NCBI RefSeq assembly: GCF_900187125.1 | Contig: NZ_LT906468.1 | Coordinates: forward strand, 620,001-684,000 | Direction: 5' to 3' | Source of the DNA: Sphingobacterium mizutaii | Lineage (GTDB): Bacteria > Bacteroidota > Bacteroidia > Sphingobacteriales > Sphingobacteriaceae | Length of the DNA: 64,000 nucleotides | In this document: positions 38,214 through 47,853 of the stretch, piece by piece | How the letters are laid out: every line of letters starts with the position of its first letter | Numbering within the stretch: position 1 is the first letter of the stretch | The notes under the pieces: generated by a model | Database searches by the model: none | The model's input: the letters and a program-made list of their open reading frames with translations, nothing else | Told to the model about the DNA's origin: nothing | Made by a program: the position numbers and the translations under genes

Positions 38214-41200
38214 TTAAAAGCCTAGATTAATACCGAAAGTGAATGTACGTCCATTAGGCATAGAGTTACGCTCTACCCCTGAGTTTAAGTTTCCATTACC
38301 ATTGGAAGAGATTTCAGGGTCAACACCAGTGTATTTGGTGATCAAGAAAGCGTTGTTTACTGCTGCATAGATCCTTAAGCTTGAAATACCAGAGTTTCCA
38401 AAAACGCTTCCTGGAAGACGGTATCCTAATGATGCGGTCTGTAACCTGATGAAGTCACCTTTTTCAATGTTCGATCCGATTGCGAATGCAGAACCATTTG
38501 AAATATTGTCTCCATAGATAGCTCTTGGGATATCCGTGTTCTTATTCGTTGGTGTCCAAGCATTCAACATGTCTACAGAGTTATTCCAGATACGTTGGTC
38601 TCTTAAACCAGCTCTAGAACCGTTGTAGATATAGTTACCGCCAGAGAAGGTGAAGTTAAGAGTTGCATCAAAGCTTTTGTATTGGAAACTGTTGTTGAAA
38701 CCACCGAAGTAAGTAGGTAAGGTATTACCTGATGCCACGGCTTGGCCTGCAACAGAGTTTGCTTTTTCGCCATTCATATAGGTGTAATTGTAGTTTCCTT
38801 CTGTGTCAGGCGCATTGTGTAAGTATTGTACTTGCTCTCCTTTTAAATTGACAAAGATTCTTCTACCGTTTTCAGGGTTGATTCCAACTGTAGGTACAGC
38901 ATAGATCTGTGCTGCTGATTTTCCAACCTCGGTGATACTTGTTGTTTCAAGACCAGAAGTTGTTGCGATCAATGGTCTGCCTTGGTTGTCCAAAGCTGTT
39001 ACCTCGTTTTTATTGGTGGAGAAGTTTAATGAAGTTGTCCATTTGAAATTCTCTTTTTCTACTGCTCTCACGTTCAATGCAAACTCAAATCCCCTGTTGT
39101 ACATCGAGCCGATGTTCATCAAGATACTGTTACCCGGGATACCTTTTGAAGGTGTTTGCGGAACGGCTAGGATCAATCCATTGTGGTTTTTGTTGTAGTA
39201 GTTCGCTTCTAAGGAAACTCTATTGTTCCAAAATCCTAAGTCTAAACCTACGTTTGTTTGGTCTGCAGTTTCCCAAGTCAGTTCTTTATTTCCGGTTTGC
39301 GAGAATACCATACCACCCACGCTTCCATAGATTGCTGGGTCATAGGTGTCAAAAGAACCATAAAGATTGGAAAGGGAACTGTTACCTACTCGGCCCCAGC
39401 TTCCTCTTAACCTGAAATTAGAGAATACATTGCTTAAAGAACTTGATTTAAAGAATTCTTCTTCAGAAACAGTCCATCCAACGGATGCACCGCCGAAGTT
39501 ACCCCATTTTTTACCAGGTGCTAATGATGATAGACCGTCACGTCTGAAGTTAGCCGTGAAGAAGTACTTGTTAGCATAGTTATAGTTCAATGAAGCAAAA
39601 TAAGAATCAAGGTTAAGTTCGCCAATTCCATTGCCACCAGCATCGTTGGTTAGGTAGTTACCTTGGAATTGATCGAAGAAACCATCAGTTAGGTCGTAGC
39701 GAACGGCACCCCAGTTCTCGGTACGAGTACTTTGTGCCTCATGACCTCCCAATACGGTAAGATTGTGGTTTCCAAAAGCTTTATTGTAGACCAAAGCGTT
39801 GAAAAGTAACCAGTTGTTGTTTTTCGCTTGGTTGTTGTAAGCATATCCATTGTAGGAATATCCATCACCATTGATTGGGTTCCAGAATTGCTGGTTGGTG
39901 GTATTTCTTAAATCCCAGTTGAAATTGTTGTTTAAGGTTAGTCCATCCAATAATTTCACTTCAGCACTCACATTTGCAAAGAAGCGGCTAGTTTCTGAAG
40001 AGTTTTTATCCAAATCTCTAATAGGTAGAGGGTTAGGATAGTTAGGGGCTAATACATTGGCTCCTTTTCCGATCGAACTACCTGAAACGTTGTAATCACC
40101 ATTAGGAAGGAAGGCTGGAACGTTTGGAGCTTGTACCATGGCGATACGGCCAAGGCCCGAAGTGTTGAAGGCAGCACCTTCGACAGAACCCGAGTTTGGC
40201 GATCTGTTGTCGCTATTGGTGAAAGTTAAGTTTGTTCCTAATTTGATCCAGTCATTAAGTCTGTGTTCAAGGTTTGCTCTTACCCCCTTACGTTTGAAGG
40301 TGTTGTTGAATAAAATACCATCTTGATCAGATAGGTTACCTGAGAAGAAGTATTTGGTTTTTTCTGTACCGCCATTTACACTTAAGTTGTGGTTGTGCGA
40401 GAATCCATCTCTATATACATAGTCATACCAGCGAGTATCTATTGGATTGCCATTTTCGTCTAAAGTTGGGAAGAAACCACCGCCTACTGGAAAAGATGCT
40501 ACAGGCAGTTTAGGGTTAAGTTCCCTAGCATTTGCGATTGCACCATTTTTATGGGCAATATATTGAGCAGCGTTCATGATTTCAGGAAGACGTACCGCTT
40601 TGGAAGTACCAAACCAACCATCATAAGCAACCTTTGCCGCTCCTGTTTTACCTTTTTTGGTCGTAATGATCAATACACCAGATGCACCACGTGATCCGTA
40701 AATAGCTGTTGAAGCAGCATCTTTCAAGATGTCAATGGATTCAATGTCCTCTGGGTTGATATCTCCTAAAGGGTTATTCGCTGAAGAGTTTTCAGAAACA
40801 TCACCTGTAGAAATGGGAATACCATCCACAACGACCAATGGGAAGGAGTTTAAGGAAAGTGAACTTAAACCGCGAACACGTACCACTGGAGGGTTATTCA
40901 ATACCCCTGAAGGCTGAACGATGTTCACCCCGGTAGCTTGTCCGGTAAGACCTTGTGTAAAACTTTGCAAAGGTCTATTGGCTACGGTTTCACCACCTAC
41001 TTTAGCGGAAGATCCTGTAAAGTCTTTTCTTGATTGAACCAAGTAACCGGTTACTACGACCTCATCCAAGGTTTGATCATCTGAGCCCAATTCTACATTG
41101 ATTACCGCTCTGTTTCCAATGGAGACTTGGAAAGTTTGGTATCCGATGTAAGTAAAGGAAAGGGAACCGTTGTTGTCGGGAACTGCGATGGAATATGTAC

Positions 41201-41375
41201 CATCCCCGCTGGTTTGAGTTGCCACGGATGACCCTACAACTCGAACGGACACTCCAGAGATCGGAGCGCCATCTGAAGCAGACGTTACCTTACCGGTAAC
41301 CTGCCGATTTTGCGCATAGGAACTGCCAATAAGCAGCACGCACAGCACAAGCATGCTAAGTAATCTTTGTTTCAT
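38214..41375 (-). CDS. SusC/RagA-type TonB-dependent outer-membrane transporter (pair 3)
   Basis: This 1053-residue transporter has a classical signal peptide (MKQRLLSMLVLCVLLIGSSYA), a carboxypeptidase-like domain (about 25-95: VTGKVTSASDGAPISGVSV) and the signature DEVVVTGYLVQSRKDFTG. The plug (about 115-240) has LVVVDGIPIS and AIYGSRGASGVLIITTKKG, followed by the barrel, which ends FTFGINLGF. Unlike pairs 1 and 2, the plug signature has YLVQSRK in place of GNQKK or GSQKK. The leader carries a 12-bp sequence just before the start that is complementary to one about 100 nt further upstream. Confidence 0.93.
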   Translation of the reverse strand: MKQRLLSMLVLCVLLIGSSYAQNRQVTGKVTSASDGAPISGVSVRVVGSSVATQTSGDGTYSIAVPDNNGSLSFTYIGYQTFQVSIGNRAVINVELGSDDQTLDEVVVTGYLVQSRKDFTGSSAKVGGETVANRPLQSFTQGLTGQATGVNIVQPSGVLNNPPVVRVRGLSSLSLNSFPLVVVDGIPISTGDVSENSSANNPLGDINPEDIESIDILKDAASTAIYGSRGASGVLIITTKKGKTGAAKVAYDGWFGTSKAVRLPEIMNAAQYIAHKNGAIANARELNPKLPVASFPVGGGFFPTLDENGNPIDTRWYDYVYRDGFSHNHNLSVNGGTEKTKYFFSGNLSDQDGILFNNTFKRKGVRANLEHRLNDWIKLGTNLTFTNSDNRSPNSGSVEGAAFNTSGLGRIAMVQAPNVPAFLPNGDYNVSGSSIGKGANVLAPNYPNPLPIRDLDKNSSETSRFFANVSAEVKLLDGLTLNNNFNWDLRNTTNQQFWNPINGDGYSYNGYAYNNQAKNNNWLLFNALVYNKAFGNHNLTVLGGHEAQSTRTENWGAVRYDLTDGFFDQFQGNYLTNDAGGNGIGELNLDSYFASLNYNYANKYFFTANFRRDGLSSLAPGKKWGNFGGASVGWTVSEEEFFKSSSLSNVFSNFRLRGSWGRVGNSSLSNLYGSFDTYDPAIYGSVGGMVFSQTGNKELTWETADQTNVGLDLGFWNNRVSLEANYYNKNHNGLILAVPQTPSKGIPGNSILMNIGSMYNRGFEFALNVRAVEKENFKWTTSLNFSTNKNEVTALDNQGRPLIATTSGLETTSITEVGKSAAQIYAVPTVGINPENGRRIFVNLKGEQVQYLHNAPDTEGNYNYTYMNGEKANSVAGQAVASGNTLPTYFGGFNNSFQYKSFDATLNFTFSGGNYIYNGSRAGLRDQRIWNNSVDMLNAWTPTNKNTDIPRAIYGDNISNGSAFAIGSNIEKGDFIRLQTASLGYRLPGSVFGNSGISSLRIYAAVNNAFLITKYTGVDPEISSNGNGNLNSGVERNSMPNGRTFTFGINLGF

Positions 41376-41377
41376 GT

Positions 41378-41499
41378 GTTTGTTTAGTTAATATTAGTTA
41401 GTAAATGATGCCAAGTAGACCATAACTTACTGGTTTGCAAAGAAACTCTAGAATTTTCTCCGCAGGATGAAGATGTTTATTTATTCCAACTAAACAAAC
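41378..41499 (-). promoter_or_regulatory. Leader of susC 3 with a long-range 12-bp inverted repeat
   Basis: GTTTGTTTAGTT at 41378-41389 is exactly complementary to AACTAAACAAAC at 41488-41499. In the leftward mRNA the second arm ends 2 nt before the ATG, so pairing would mask the ribosome-binding region. It could equally be two operator half-sites in opposite orientation. The rest of the spacer (41500-41905) is very AT-rich and shows no gene. Confidence 0.4.
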
Positions 41500-41905
41500 G
41501 TGTGCATTCACGAAAATAAAGCAAAAATTAGAAAAGTTTCGGTTTTTATTAATAAATAATTAAAACGACTCAATGTATGTTAATAATATAAATTGACGTG
41601 TTTTAAAATTTACCATCAAATATGTATTTGGGTTAATTTTAATGAATTAAAGAAATAAATTAAATCGACTAGATTAATTTTGTAATTAATGCAATAGTTT
41701 CCTAAAAAAATATTTAGAATAAAGCTCAATTTTCCATTATTTAATAAAAGTGGGTCTCAATTGTAACAATGAGGTTGATAAATAGGTTGGCTTTTTGGAA
41801 TTGTTAAAAATATTGCAACGGGTTTGCTGATAAGAGGGAAGGTTTTTGGATAATTTGCCTTTTAATAGTTCTGGATCTGCATAAAATGTCTAAAGAAAAT
41901 CGTGC

Positions 41906-41933
41906 AAAAAAAGAGCTGCCTACGGGCAACTTC
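41906..41933 (-). terminator. Terminator of the OstA-like gene
   Basis: On the minus strand, AGTTGCC, loop CGTA, GGCAGCT (one G:U pair), then CTTTTTTTG. It starts about 12 bp after the stop codon. Confidence 0.75.
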
Positions 41934-41944
41934 TTTCAATTATA

Positions 41945-44404
41945 TTATTTGGTTTTAATAGTGTCAGGCTTTGACTTTAAAGTAGAATCAGGCATAACTT
42001 TCAAGGTGCTATCTGGCTTCGATTTCAAGGTGCTATCGGGTACTGCTGTCGGTTTGTTTTGAGGCTTTTCCGCAGGTTTTGTTTCCTTAGTTGGAGCCAA
42101 AGGTTTCTTGTCCGGATTAGATTCTGGAGTAGCTTTCGTTTCCTCGACCTTTCCTTCAGGGTCTGAAATTGTCTCACCAGTTGAACTAGCACTTCCATCT
42201 TTATTACCCTTTTGATCGGCAACAGGTGCCGCTTTGGTCCTCTTGCGGTTCAACATATCCTCTACTGATTTCGGGCGGTCCTCCGGCTTCCAGAGGAATC
42301 CAGGTAGTACCTCTATCTCTTGGGTAACCAATTTAAATGGATAGACTTTTTGGTCAACTTTCCGGATGGATACATAATCAATTACTTTCTTGCCCTCCAT
42401 CTTGACCTTAATACGGCTACTTCGGTCATGGAACATCTCCGTAATCGTATTGGTTTTGTCATTGGTGCTAAAGACCAAGTTTTCCGCATTCCCATCAACG
42501 AATAGCCGGTCAATATTATTATTTGCAAAGAAGGCTGTGATTTTTCTGCCTTTCAGTTGATTGAATTTCAGGGTGTCCAATACTGCATTCACCATAAAGG
42601 CATTGTCCTTCAATAGGGCATTGTCCATCTTATTGTTTTTGATCTGCATAAAGATGGTGTCTGCGTTGATCTGTGACCCTTCAGACCAGATCATCGGCGA
42701 ACCCATAAATCGGAACATGGAATCCACCATGCCATAGTATACAGAGTCTGCTACGGCTTGTAAGTCTGATTTGAATACCCTCACATTGTAATAGGCTTTT
42801 ACGATCCGGGTCCTTGCCGTATCAGCATATATTTCAGTGGAGTCTTTCAGTAAAGTATCAGCGGTTTGGGCAGATTGCAGGGCTTTCCGCATCAAACTAT
42901 CTTGTTCCTGTCCGGTAGGCATTACGGCATTCCTTCTCAATACGCTATCAGCCTTGGTTGTGGCCTGAATGGTCGCTGAATCCACAGGTTTGGGTTTCGC
43001 AGCTGGTCTACCTGCTGCTTTTTTCACAGCTGGTTTTAGGGTGGCGGCTTCTTTTCTAGCAGGTCCGACTTGCGTCAATTCTTTGGCCCTTACTTCTTCT
43101 ACTACGGAAGAATCGCCGGTTTCAAATAGATCAACTTGATCGATGTCGCCATAATCCACTTCAGTTGTGTCCTCCAACTGACCACCATTTCTATCGAGCT
43201 TAAGGTCCAAAGGCCTATAATCTCTAACAAAAATAACCTTGGAAAATAAGGTGTCCGCCGTCATATAGGCGGTATCTATTTTGCTGTTCTGCCGAACCGG
43301 TGGAGGAGCTATACTGTCAGTTTCAACTGGTTTTATTGCGGCATTCTTTAATTCTGCCTGTTTTTCTTTTTCAGCTTCCTCTAGTTTCTCGCGTTCTTTT
43401 TCCTCAGCCTTTTCAAGTCTTCTTAATTCTCTTCTGGATAGGTTTTCCCGATTGACAGTATCAAGTTGTACTGAATCTTGGGAATTATCCGTAGAATCTG
43501 TCCTGACCACGTATTTGATCAAAGGCTTATTGGTCATCAGGATCGACTGGTCGCTTTCTAGGTATTTTCCGTATTCGCCACTGGCATAGAACTTATCTAA
43601 AGTGTCCACAAACAATACATTTCGGAAAGCCTCACCTAAGCCTGTATTACGATCATAGAACAAACTGTCACCTTTTAAAAAGCGGCTTCCTTCTGTATAA
43701 AGATTGTTCTTGTTGAATTTTGCAACTCCAAAAGCAGTGTTGTAGGTTCCTTTCTCCGTGTAAAGTTTCTCGCCTTTTCTGCCATTAATGGTAGTAGGGC
43801 CAAAGAAAAAGGCATCCCTGTACATGGTATTGTACTGCATGGAATCCGTATAGATGATAGTGCTTTCATTTCTTACAACGACTTTGTTGTTGAAATAAGC
43901 ATCCTTGGTGTTTTCGAAATAATAAGCCCTTTGGGAAGTGATGGTGTCTCCTTGTCCTACTATCCTACCTCCACCGGTATAAGTACCCTGTTGGCTCCTT
44001 AAGTTGTACGTCAGATAGTTTGTGGTCAGCGTGCTCTGATCATCGACCATCTTTACGTTTTTAGTCAACACAGCATGTTGAGAAGAAGCATCATAATGAA
44101 GATGCGTACCTTGGATTACAGTTCCCGAAGGTTGGGTGATTACGATATTACCATGGGCTTCAAAGAACTCATTTCCAATGTCATCCTTATAAAGGTCGCC
44201 GCTATCTGCAGCTAAGGTTGAGCCTTTATGCTCGTAGACAGCGTTGTAACTTCTTAATATTTTCTGATTGATAAATCTACTGCTGGATGAAGATACCAAG
44301 CGCATAGGTGCATTGTCCGTGCCTGCATTCACGGGTGTAAACTCGTCCTGTGCATAGGTAGACAGGCATATCATGCTTATTAATAGTACTAATAGGTATC
44401 TCAC
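41945..44404 (-). CDS. OstA-like protein (LptA/LptD-N type beta-jellyroll), secreted
   Basis: This 819-residue protein has a signal peptide ending near residue 18 (STYAQ). Residues about 45-320 are an OstA/LptA-like ladder of short strands (LAADSGDLYKDDIGNEFFEA, GTVIQGTHLHYDASSQHAVL). A charged, probably coiled insert follows (RRELRRLEKAEEKEREKLEE, about 325-360), then low-complexity linkers, and a second jellyroll block (about 540-700: ADSVYYGMVDSMFRFMGSP). The tail is rich in Pro, Lys and Thr and ends in three copies of PDSTLK(S/V)(K/M). The family is thought to help carry lipopolysaccharide across the periplasm. It is divergent from tilS with 96 bp between. Confidence 0.85.
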   Translation of the reverse strand: MRYLLVLLISMICLSTYAQDEFTPVNAGTDNAPMRLVSSSSSRFINQKILRSYNAVYEHKGSTLAADSGDLYKDDIGNEFFEAHGNIVITQPSGTVIQGTHLHYDASSQHAVLTKNVKMVDDQSTLTTNYLTYNLRSQQGTYTGGGRIVGQGDTITSQRAYYFENTKDAYFNNKVVVRNESTIIYTDSMQYNTMYRDAFFFGPTTINGRKGEKLYTEKGTYNTAFGVAKFNKNNLYTEGSRFLKGDSLFYDRNTGLGEAFRNVLFVDTLDKFYASGEYGKYLESDQSILMTNKPLIKYVVRTDSTDNSQDSVQLDTVNRENLSRRELRRLEKAEEKEREKLEEAEKEKQAELKNAAIKPVETDSIAPPPVRQNSKIDTAYMTADTLFSKVIFVRDYRPLDLKLDRNGGQLEDTTEVDYGDIDQVDLFETGDSSVVEEVRAKELTQVGPARKEAATLKPAVKKAAGRPAAKPKPVDSATIQATTKADSVLRRNAVMPTGQEQDSLMRKALQSAQTADTLLKDSTEIYADTARTRIVKAYYNVRVFKSDLQAVADSVYYGMVDSMFRFMGSPMIWSEGSQINADTIFMQIKNNKMDNALLKDNAFMVNAVLDTLKFNQLKGRKITAFFANNNIDRLFVDGNAENLVFSTNDKTNTITEMFHDRSSRIKVKMEGKKVIDYVSIRKVDQKVYPFKLVTQEIEVLPGFLWKPEDRPKSVEDMLNRKRTKAAPVADQKGNKDGSASSTGETISDPEGKVEETKATPESNPDKKPLAPTKETKPAEKPQNKPTAVPDSTLKSKPDSTLKVMPDSTLKSKPDTIKTK

Positions 44405-44488
44405 AAGCGCAAAAATATAGAATTAATTAGCAAAAAATTGTTAAACAATAAATTTTAATGCCTCTAACACAAGATTATTTATAATCTG

Positions 44489-44496
44489 TAATTTTG
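44489..44496 (+). promoter_or_regulatory. Likely -7 element of tilS
   Basis: TAATTTTG matches TAnnTTTG, 4 bp before the tilS ATG, so transcription would begin at or within the start codon if used. No TTG is correctly placed; weak. Confidence 0.2.
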
Positions 44497-44500
44497 GACT

Positions 44501-45826
44501 ATGTCAGTTTCAGAAAGATTAAAACAGTTTATCATTGAAAAGGAACTCCTTGACCAAGAAGATAGGGTTCTCTTGGCCGTGAGTGGTGGAAAGGATTCCA
44601 TGTTGATGGCTAGATTGTTTCATGATTTGGAGATTAACTGCGTCATCGCCCATTGTAATTTCCAACTCCGAGCTGATGAGTCTGATAAGGATGAAGCCTT
44701 GGTTGTTGAATATGCTGAGGATTTAGGGTTTCCAGTGTTTGTAAAGCGATTTGAAACGGAAGATTATGCAGCGCAGCATAAGGTATCCATCCAAATGGCT
44801 GCCCGTGAATTGCGATATCAATGGTTTGAAGAACTGCGAACCGAACAAGCATGCCAATACATTGCCATTGCCCAACATGCCAATGACCATCTGGAAACCA
44901 TGTTGTTTAATTTGACTAGATCAACCGGGATTCAAGGACTGTTAGGAATTCAAGCTAAGCGTGGGGTAATAATTCGACCCATCCTATTTCTTTCTGCCAA
45001 TGAGGTAGCGGAGGAGGTGCAGAGACTGAAAGTGCCGTATAGAGATGATCAGTCAAACTTCTCGACTAAATATGCCAGAAATAAAATAAGGTTGGAGATC
45101 ATTCCGAAGTTTAAGGAGATCCAGCCCGACTTTGAATCCATCCTAGAACATAATATCAAGCATTTTGATGAAAGCCAGCGCTTTATTCAGAATCAGGTAG
45201 AAGGAATCCGAAATTCGCTGTTTCAAAAAGAAGGGAAACAAATAAAGATCAAAGTTATGGCCTTGCAAGACTATGCCTGCGATCACTTTCTGATTTTTGA
45301 ACTTTTCAAGCCCTATAACTTCCAGAGAAATGTAATTGAGGACCTAATCACCGTTCTGGATAGGGGTATGGGGCAGATCTTTGAATCAACAAGCCATGAG
45401 CTCTTATTGGACCGTGATGACTTAATCCTCAGGCAGAAGATGGATGAAAGACCATCTGAAATTACTATCGAAAACCTAACAGCAAAAGTAAACTACAAGA
45501 GCAAGGACTTTTATATCCTCGAAACGCAGGGAAAGGAAATAGTGCATGAGGAAAGCCAGGTGCAAGTGGATGCGGATCTGATCAAGTTCCCCTTGGTATT
45601 GAGGTCTTGGCAGCTTGGAGATACCTTTAAACCATTGGGAATGGAGGGGTCTAAGAAGCTGAGTGATTATTTCATCCAAAAAAAACTGAACCGTTTCCAA
45701 AAAGAGGAGGTCCCTATTTTGGTCAATGCCGACGGGCAATTGATTTGGGTAGTTGGCATGCGATTAGATAATCGCTTTAAAGTGACAGAAAATACAAAGA
45801 AAGTACTTACTTTAGTATACAAATAG
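44501..45826 (+). CDS. tilS: tRNA(Ile)-lysidine synthase TilS
   Basis: This 441-residue N-type ATP pyrophosphatase has the PP-loop SGGKDS at residues 28-33. CVIAHCNFQLRADES and YIAIAQHANDHLETMLFNLTR are typical of TilS, and the C-terminal domain (about 330-441) has LGDTFKPLGMEGSKKLSDYF. It converts the wobble cytidine of the tRNA-Ile CAU anticodon to lysidine, changing both amino-acid and codon specificity. Essential in most bacteria. It is the first of several rightward genes; the next starts 5 bp downstream. Confidence 0.95.
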   Translation: MSVSERLKQFIIEKELLDQEDRVLLAVSGGKDSMLMARLFHDLEINCVIAHCNFQLRADESDKDEALVVEYAEDLGFPVFVKRFETEDYAAQHKVSIQMAARELRYQWFEELRTEQACQYIAIAQHANDHLETMLFNLTRSTGIQGLLGIQAKRGVIIRPILFLSANEVAEEVQRLKVPYRDDQSNFSTKYARNKIRLEIIPKFKEIQPDFESILEHNIKHFDESQRFIQNQVEGIRNSLFQKEGKQIKIKVMALQDYACDHFLIFELFKPYNFQRNVIEDLITVLDRGMGQIFESTSHELLLDRDDLILRQKMDERPSEITIENLTAKVNYKSKDFYILETQGKEIVHEESQVQVDADLIKFPLVLRSWQLGDTFKPLGMEGSKKLSDYFIQKKLNRFQKEEVPILVNADGQLIWVVGMRLDNRFKVTENTKKVLTLVYK

Positions 45827-45831
45827 CAAAT

Positions 45832-46320
45832 ATGGAAGAAGAACAAATCTTATTTCAAGAAAAACAATATCTAGGAAGGGATTGGACTTGGATTAGCGTG
45901 CGATTGATCTTAGCATTGTTTTGCTTTGTTGCCTACTATATTAATTGGGAACACGTTGTCTCTCAACAGCTGTTCTTTATTGTAGGTGTGGGAATCTTGA
46001 TCGTTTCCATCATCATGCTCTATATGGTCAGTTACCGGACCACAGTCACCAAAACACATATTATCTTAAGCGGTCTCTGGACAACCAGTTTGGTTAAGAT
46101 TGATCTCAATTCAATCAAAAAGATTGAAAAGGATAGATATTCAACCTTCTTTTTTAACAATCCCGTTTATAATCTGCACAAGAATGGAAAAATCAGGTTC
46201 TATTCAGGTGGGAAAGAGGCTTTATGGCTCACCGATAATGATGGATTGGTCTATGTGATTGGTTCACAGCACCCTGCTCAGCTTCTTCAGGCTGTTTTAA
46301 AAGCTAAATCTGAAAAGTAA
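45832..46320 (+). CDS. Membrane protein with two helices and a PH-like domain
   Basis: This 162-residue protein has a polar N-terminus, two transmembrane helices (about 21-38 and 48-68), and then a soluble beta-rich part (about 70-160: SYRTTVTKTHIILSGLWTTS, KIRFYSGGKEALWLTDNDG). The pattern resembles the bacterial PH domains of small membrane proteins; that is my reading and I know no function. It is 5 bp after tilS, so likely co-transcribed. Confidence 0.75.
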   Translation: MEEEQILFQEKQYLGRDWTWISVRLILALFCFVAYYINWEHVVSQQLFFIVGVGILIVSIIMLYMVSYRTTVTKTHIILSGLWTTSLVKIDLNSIKKIEKDRYSTFFFNNPVYNLHKNGKIRFYSGGKEALWLTDNDGLVYVIGSQHPAQLLQAVLKAKSEK

Positions 46321-46403
46321 AAAAATGTTAACTGAGATTTACTTGACAATCTCCTAAACTTTCATTTCGATTATTTGTTAAATTTGATGAAAAGCATTTA
46401 AAA

Positions 46404-46706
46404 ATGACATTTATATATTTCCTTATATCAGCAGTTATATTTTACTACCTATTTAAAATTGGTGTGCGTCTTCTGATGCCTTTCTTTATGAAGAAGGTGG
46501 CAGAGAAAATCATGAATGGCGCTCAAGGACAATATGCTAATCAAGGCCCTAATCAACAGAACTATAACGATCCATTTTCGCAGTTTAAGCAACAGCAACG
46601 CCCAGATGGGAAAGTTCGTGTGGAATATACTCCTCCAAAAGAAAACAGTTCCAGAAAAGGTACTGAAACTGCAGGTGAGTTTATTGACTTTGAAGAGGTA
46701 AAATAA
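46404..46706 (+). CDS. DUF4834-family small membrane protein
   Basis: This 100-residue protein has an N-terminal membrane helix (TFIYFLISAVIFYYLFKIGV), a second amphipathic stretch, then a Gln/Asn/Pro-rich disordered tail that closes with EFIDFEEVK. This layout is the DUF4834 family of Bacteroidota, whose role is unknown. It lies between tilS and recF, a common neighbourhood for it as I recall. Confidence 0.75.
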   Translation: MTFIYFLISAVIFYYLFKIGVRLLMPFFMKKVAEKIMNGAQGQYANQGPNQQNYNDPFSQFKQQQRPDGKVRVEYTPPKENSSRKGTETAGEFIDFEEVK

Positions 46707-46728
46707 AGCATAGCCCAACGAAAAAGCA

Positions 46729-46736
46729 TATCTTTG
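46729..46736 (+). promoter_or_regulatory. Likely -7 element of recF
   Basis: TATCTTTG matches TAnnTTTG and lies 7 bp before the recF ATG, overlapping the end of the DUF4834 region. No correctly spaced TTG is visible. Confidence 0.3.
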
Positions 46737-46743
46737 CATTGCT

Positions 46744-47853
46744 ATGTGGCTAAAACATCTATCCGTTTTAAATTTTAAGAACTACACTGAATCTTCCTTA
46801 GATTTTCTACCAGAAACTAATGCCTTTACAGGGCAGAATGGTTCCGGTAAGACCAATCTATTGGATGCCATCCATTACCTTTCACTTTGCAAATCCTACT
46901 TTAATCCGATTGACTCTCAGCATATCAAAAAGGGGGAAGATTGGTTTATGGTCCAAGGGCAATTTGATAAGGCAACCGTCTTGGATGCTGTTTCATGTAG
47001 CATCAAAAGAAATCAGAAGAAGCAATTCAAGAAGAATAAAAAAGAATACGGCCGTTTAGCGGATCATATCGGGCAATTTCCTTTGGTGATGATTTCGCCC
47101 AATGATAGCTTTATTATCATGGATGGGAGTGAGGAGCGACGGAAATTTGTCGATAATGTAATCTCCCAAACCGATAATCAATACTTGGATATCCTAATTA
47201 CTTACAACCGGATTCTCTTGAACCGGAATATCATTCTGAAGAACATCCGTGAGACTGGAGTCTTTGACAAAGGGCTATTGGAAGTCCTGAATCTTCAGCT
47301 TGTGGAAGCGGGGGAAAGGATATTTTCCCGCAGACAGAAGTTCATGGAAGAGTTCCTGCCGGAGTTCCGTCGTTATTACCAATTTCTCTCCGATGATGTC
47401 GAACAGGTGGACTTAGTCTATGAATCCCAACTCCAAGAACAGGATTTTCTGGATTTACTCAATAAACAGCTTGAAAAGGATAGAGCCCTCGAACGAACGA
47501 CTGTAGGTATCCATAAAGACGATCTGCAATTCACCATACATGAAGGGATGCCATTGAAGAAGTTTGGGTCCCAAGGACAGCAGAAATCTTTCTTGATCGC
47601 TCTTAAGTTAGCTCAATATGCTTTTCTAAAGAACAGGAAGCAATATAAGCCGCTTCTGTTATTGGACGATATCTTCGATAAGCTAGATGATCAAAGGACT
47701 AAAAAACTAATGCAATTGGTGTCTGAAGATGAATTTGGTCAGATCTTCCTGACCGATACCGACTCTGCTAGAATTAGGAAAATATTTCAAGAAATAGGAA
47801 AGCCAATTCGTATCTTTGACATACAAGGAGGTCAGATCAATGGCGAAGTATAA
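46744..47853 (+). CDS. recF: DNA replication and repair protein RecF
   Basis: This 369-residue SMC-like ATPase has Walker A GQNGSGKT (30-37), the segment GSQGQQKSFLIALKLAQYAF with the signature motif near residue 280, and Walker B LLLLDDIFDKLDD near 305. RecF helps load RecA at single-stranded gaps with RecO and RecR. Length is normal. The next gene, DUF721, overlaps its end by 14 bp, so both are translated from one mRNA. dnaA and dnaN are not nearby. Confidence 0.95.
   Translation: MWLKHLSVLNFKNYTESSLDFLPETNAFTGQNGSGKTNLLDAIHYLSLCKSYFNPIDSQHIKKGEDWFMVQGQFDKATVLDAVSCSIKRNQKKQFKKNKKEYGRLADHIGQFPLVMISPNDSFIIMDGSEERRKFVDNVISQTDNQYLDILITYNRILLNRNIILKNIRETGVFDKGLLEVLNLQLVEAGERIFSRRQKFMEEFLPEFRRYYQFLSDDVEQVDLVYESQLQEQDFLDLLNKQLEKDRALERTTVGIHKDDLQFTIHEGMPLKKFGSQGQQKSFLIALKLAQYAFLKNRKQYKPLLLLDDIFDKLDDQRTKKLMQLVSEDEFGQIFLTDTDSARIRKIFQEIGKPIRIFDIQGGQINGEV
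47825..47832 (+). promoter_or_regulatory. Perfect Shine-Dalgarno AAGGAGGT inside the end of recF
   Basis: AAGGAGGT lies 7 nt before the ATG at 47840. It fixes the start of the DUF721 gene and is unusual in a phylum that mostly does without such sites, which suggests re-initiation at an overlapping gene. Confidence 0.6.

Noticed and set aside
41950..42050. Frameshift or assembly error in the OstA-like tail
   Set aside because: The tandem octapeptide repeats are in frame to the stop and followed by a proper terminator.
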